A stretch of DNA of 64,000 bases from the NCBI GenBank assembly GCA_026874595.1, contig CM049311.1, positions 6,425,676 through 6,489,675 of the forward strand. Reading direction: 5' to 3'. The notes beneath the pieces were generated by a model. That model had not been told where the DNA came from. It worked only from the letters and a program-made list of their open reading frames with translations, and made no database searches. How positions within the stretch are numbered: the stretch's first letter is position 1; every line of letters begins with the position of its first letter. Origin of the DNA: Sipunculus nudus. Its lineage: Eukaryota; Annelida; Sipuncula; Golfingiida; Sipunculidae. A program made the translations under genes and the position numbers. Positions 59,880 through 64,000 of the stretch are shown here, one piece after another.

Positions 59880-61594
59880 TCGGCTAACTCCCTTGCTTAA
59901 TTGAGCTACGCTTCCCCTCAGTCCGTCCCCCTCCTTGGACCAGATGTATAAACAAGATTAATGTTATAATTTTCAATTTTAAAATTTTTTTATATGGTTT
60001 TCTATTAAAAGGAGGTATTAAAATGCACATTTCAAAATGCGACTTAGTGAAGTATCTTAAATTGCAGATATTAATGTTTTGAGGAATCCTTACTCCAGAA
60101 GAGGTACAAACTGTTTGCCTTCTTCAATAAGGTATGAACTTGAATCTTAATTTCAGTATTAATCTAAGGTGAAGTAACTATAATAATTAGCATAATGAGG
60201 GTGTGTCTTCTTCATCCAACCAGTATATATCTTGATTGAAAAGGGAATCATTAATAAATTCTAGTGAATCTTTTATTTAAGTCAAATTAAGCATGTAGCT
60301 TGTAAGCATGTACATTCAACTTAAAACTCAAGTGCATGAAATATTTGGGACTATAGAGATACAGACCATGGAATTATCTAGAAGATGCAATGGCATTATT
60401 GAGTTTATCTGAAAAAAAATTCTTTAAATTCAGTTAAAACATTCTGAGATTTTAAATTAATCAAATATATTTGTATGAATAATTTCATATGATATGAGCA
60501 AAATTAAGGATACATTGAGGCAACTTATAATTCTGAATTAACATGTATTTTAATTTTTTTATTATATTGCAAATTGATAATATTTGTAAAATGAAAGTAA
60601 ATGGATCTAATGCAAATAGGTATTCATTATTTTCCCTTCCCAAAAGTATTATGCTAAAACTAATAGGGTTAAATATAAACTTTAAACCATGATTTCCCTG
60701 CATCAGCAGAAAGTGAAATAAAGTGACCATTGTTTTGGTCCACTTTTCTGTACATATGTAAATACTTCATTTTACATTTACTGTTCCTCATTATGAGATT
60801 CTTGTCAGAGTATCAGTTGGTCAATCATTTTTGCTCCTCGATAATCACCAAATAACAGACCATTTCCTCATATCTTCTCAATATAAAAATGCAAAATAAA
60901 ACAATAACAAAGAAAATAAGCGACATGCGTGATCAGACCGTTATTGTAAGTATTCATATGACATTGATTTAAATTTGAATGTCAGATGTTCCTTCATATA
61001 CCTGAAGTTTATCTTATAAAGTGACTTGTCTTTGTGCTTATAAGGGGGGACTTAACATTGATGTACTTTGTGCGGATTGTATTTTCAGCAAACCTACGTC
61101 ACAACACACAAGTAAACAGTATATAATTTATTTATAACATAAAAATAAATTATAATGTGCCTTATCCATGCCCAGTGCTTCTCCATCACCGAACCGTCTT
61201 AACCTAGGTACCCTGATCATTAATTTAATATAAATATGTTTAATATATTACCACTTAGCACCGAGCATGAATAAATTCGCTTACGAAGTGCAGCTAACCG
61301 CCGCAGGCGGCAGCACATGCAGTTTAATTTTTGTGTGACTACTATTATAATGATCTGAAACCTAAGGACCTATGTGCTGCACGTTAATATATTAACATCA
61401 TGTTTTAACCCAATGCCCATTATTATGCAAACAAAAAGACACTACACATTTAATTGAGTATTCTGTTATTTATAACCTAACAGCCTTTTTTTATACTACA
61501 TTTGAAATATTTGATTAAATTAAATATTTTATACACCGGAAACATTACCTTTCTTCCTCTTGCCAAACCATCGTCCTATTTTTTTCTAATCTAG
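59880..61594. other. No recognisable gene
   Basis: AT-rich sequence. A small GC-rich hairpin CCGCCGCAGGCGGC lies near 61300. Nothing else stands out. Confidence 0.55.
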
Positions 61595-61887
61595 CCCATT
61601 CTGTGCGAATTATCTTAATAAATATGCAATATAAAATATCCGAAGCAGAAATCGATTCGAATTGGGAAATTCATACAGGATCAACTAGGAGGTTTGTTTG
61701 CGGTGACGATTATCAAATAAGTCTAGGTGTTTGCCCAATCTACAAGGGCCTATATCAAATGTCTCCTTACATAAACAACTCGAATGAGGACGGCTGCTGC
61801 ATGAAAATGTCTTCAAAGACGCTCGATAAAAGTTGCCTCCTCGAATGGTCCAGTAGTTTTATCAAGCCAGGCCCTTGGTGTACATGA
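61595..61887 (+). CDS. Candidate exon with Cys-containing peptide, function unknown
   Basis: The pyrimidine-rich tract CCTATTTTTTTCTAATCTAG at 61575-61594 is a strong 3' splice acceptor. From 61595 (two bases of a split codon first) the frame is open for 96 codons to TGA at 61885-61887: HSVRIILINMQYKISEAEID, NWEIHTGSTRRFVCGDDYQI, SLGVCPIYKGLYQMSPYINN, EDGCCMKMSSKTLDKSCLLE and SSSFIKPGPWCT. Six cysteines and mixed polar composition would suit a secreted domain. Codon use looks more gene-like than in surrounding AT-rich DNA. I do not recognise a family and found no neighbouring exon, so chance or an old pseudogene remains possible. Confidence 0.3.
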
Positions 61888-63060
61888 ATTTTTTTTTTCT
61901 TTCCAAACCTTGACACATTGTTACACATTACTTATTGGCTATCGTGATAAAGGCGATTCCGCTTGTCCTTCGTTTCAAGATCAAACGTCATCAGTTATTG
62001 GTCATTTGTCTTTGACAAAGAAGTATCAATGATGGTTCACTCTTTACTAGGACAAGTAATTGTCGATGGGTACATACGGGAAAATACCGTATCGAATCTA
62101 TACTTCCTGTAGTTTAAATAGTATTCACAAAATAAGCCATCGTCTACTCACACTCGTGGTGATTACGCTTGTTTGGTCGATCAAATCAGTTATTTGTAAA
62201 TTACTTGGCGGACTCGAATTATCACTATGTGCTCGGAGGGTCTTCCAAAGAAATTATTTGTGAAGTATTTCCTTCGAATAAATATAAGTAAATATCGGAA
62301 ATATAATATCTGGCGAGCTACATCTTTACTTTATCGTAATTGTAAAATTATCAGAAGCAGTCAAACGAAACAAATTGGATTTTGACAGGAAGATGATTAA
62401 TGTTTTTGATGAGTACTTTGCTAAAGGAACGGTATATACATTTTTCCATAATTTGGACCTAATTTGTTTAATATCGATCATTTTCCATGCGGGTTAGTCT
62501 CCTCGTGAAGATCAAGGACGCGAATGCTGTTTTTATTTTTTCGACAGATCTTACTATACTCACCTTCTGCCCGTCATAAAGGCAGAATCTGTGCCGCAAA
62601 ATGCTACAATTCATGATGCACTACTGCAGCACTGATTTTGGATTCACGATGTATTGAGAAAATAGAAGGGGCGCGATTCTTATCATCATTTGTTTTGAGA
62701 GCTTGAGCTTGACAGAGAGGCATTATACCTACTTCAGGACGTCAGCAGAAAATCTTGAACACGCGCTGTGACACAGAAAAATGCCGTTATACGAGATCCA
62801 TGGGAAGCCAAGCAGATATGGGCAATGATTTTTCCTTACTACTGCCTCTCCATTTTGTGCCCTATTTACGACTTACTGCATTAGAGCTCACTGGCCAGAG
62901 ATCACCTTATGTCCACAACCCCAGGTTTTGCGCAATTCGCGGCCACAGGTTCACTTTATTCCCTATTGAGTCCAACATCAACTAGAATACGGGCATGGAT
63001 TGTGTGGCAAGGGAAAAAGAGTGAGGTGTATTGCACATTAGCATTGATGTCTGCAGCCGA
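61888..63060. other. No recognisable gene
   Basis: Mixed-composition sequence. The opening at 62755-62985 (76 codons) has no recognisable motif or splice context. Confidence 0.5.
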
Positions 63061-63062
63061 AA

Positions 63063-63300
63063 TGTGTATGTAGGTTGCGCCACCTACCACAAAATCAAGA
63101 AAGCTGTCCAAGTTGTACACATATGCAAATTGTAAGGCAGATAAGTCAAACCACTACTTATTTTATCCAACAGCAGACAAACAGAAGGATGGTGTGCAAA
63201 ATGGTGGCAGGTGGCGCCACCAATTTTGTGTATAATTAGGAGCTATGTTAAATCTATACACAGGCAAAATGTCAGGGGGATATGTCAAACCAGTAATTTG
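63063..63300. repeat. Two diverged direct units carrying the GCGCC palindrome
   Basis: AGGTTGCGCCACCTACC (63071) and AGGTGGCGCCACCAAT (63209) head two units about 138 bp apart. They also share TGT-AGG...GATA-GTCAAACCA further along. The palindrome GGTGGCGCCACC is the one found in every long unit of the element at 1410-5451. Confidence 0.5.
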
Positions 63301-64000
63301 CTTACATACAAAGCAACGGAGCTACGCTACTCACACAGAGGTAATCCACTGCAGTCGTCCAAGGTCTCTTATCGTGTAACTGCTGCTTTATACAGCAAGG
63401 TTTTCTGGGTTAGAACACTAGGGTGCGCAGAGAGCAACGAATTGTTATCAGAACAATAAGGGCGTATTATCGTATTGTGCATCCAGCTCCACTCCTCTTG
63501 TTGGGCTGATAGCACCGTTACACAGGGTCAAGAACCAGACCAACGAGAGCGGGTGTCCTGGTATAAACATCATTTTCGTAATGCCGTCTGAGCTTCATTT
63601 ATATAAAGTACCCTAATTAAGCTTTCACGTTGCTTCAGTTATATAATTTCTCCGAATTATTTTCACAGTAGATGGCTATAACAGGGCCAGTATTTTAATA
63701 GAGATAAAGCAGGGAATTAACGAAAGGTCATAACTCTGGGTCCCAAATAAAATAATGAGTCTCCTACATATCTCGGGATTTTGTAATCAAGTTTTATAGT
63801 ATCTAAGATTTTTGTAATCAAGTATTACAGTATTTCAGCAGTTATAAAGACAGTACTGTTTCATGTATACATTTAAGGGGCTACCATAGAGTCAGTTCTG
63901 CTTTTGGGTACCAAGAACAATTGTACAATGGCTCACCTTTCTTGCAAGAAGTTTCACAGAGTCACAGTCTGAAGTTCACCATTCTCGGCACCTCTGTGGG
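63301..64000. other. No recognisable gene
   Basis: Short openings only. No repeat or inverted-repeat element is clear up to the window edge. Confidence 0.5.

Overview
This window looks like gene-poor, repeat-rich nuclear DNA from an animal, most likely a mollusc and possibly a bivalve. The reasons are decayed non-LTR retrotransposons, tRNA-derived SINEs, short inverted-repeat DNA transposon remnants, many (TA)n runs, and one tandem-cored element resembling the pearl-type elements known from bivalves. The taxon is an inference. I recognise no complete host protein-coding gene. There are no rRNA genes, bona fide tRNA genes, CRISPR arrays or prokaryotic operons.

Layout. 1-865 is AT-rich sequence with two (TA)n runs. 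866-7430 is a decayed plus-strand LINE (LINE-A). Its reverse transcriptase is split by a 4.04 kb element (1410-5451) made of 165 bp and 336 bp tandem units around the palindrome GGTGGCGCCACC. 7518-9710 is a second LINE relic (LINE-B: 5' region, ORF1 and endonuclease remnants). A second copy of its 5' end lies at 12648-13105, next to a minus-strand tRNA-derived SINE (12240-12536). 16313-18165 holds a minus-strand LINE (LINE-C) whose reverse transcriptase frame is open apart from four point nonsense codons.

Three large tandem arrays dominate the rest: a 42 bp repeat (19282-28207, about 212 copies), a 129/131 bp repeat (39250-45867, about 51 copies) and a 48 bp repeat (48085-50800, about 57 copies). 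The 42, 48 and 129 bp units are all multiples of three and lack stop codons in several frames, so they give long open frames of up to about 700 codons on both strands. I treat these as artefacts, not genes. Each array contains larger internal duplications (797 and 924 bp; about 2.7 kb; 431 bp).

Between the arrays lie small DNA-transposon remnants: a pogo/Tigger-like element (37886-38387), possible MITEs at 29751-29979 and 59443-59654, an unusual element with ends rich in TACGC (31441-32361), and a second SINE (54058-54283). Host coding evidence is limited to three weak candidate exons: a Thr/Ala-rich 60 nt exon (47280-47339, minus), a 39-codon stretch behind a strong acceptor (46663-46780, minus), and a Cys-containing stretch behind a strong acceptor (61595-61887, plus). 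The retroelements and arrays do not form a pathway. The window reads as a layered record of insertion, decay and tandem amplification.
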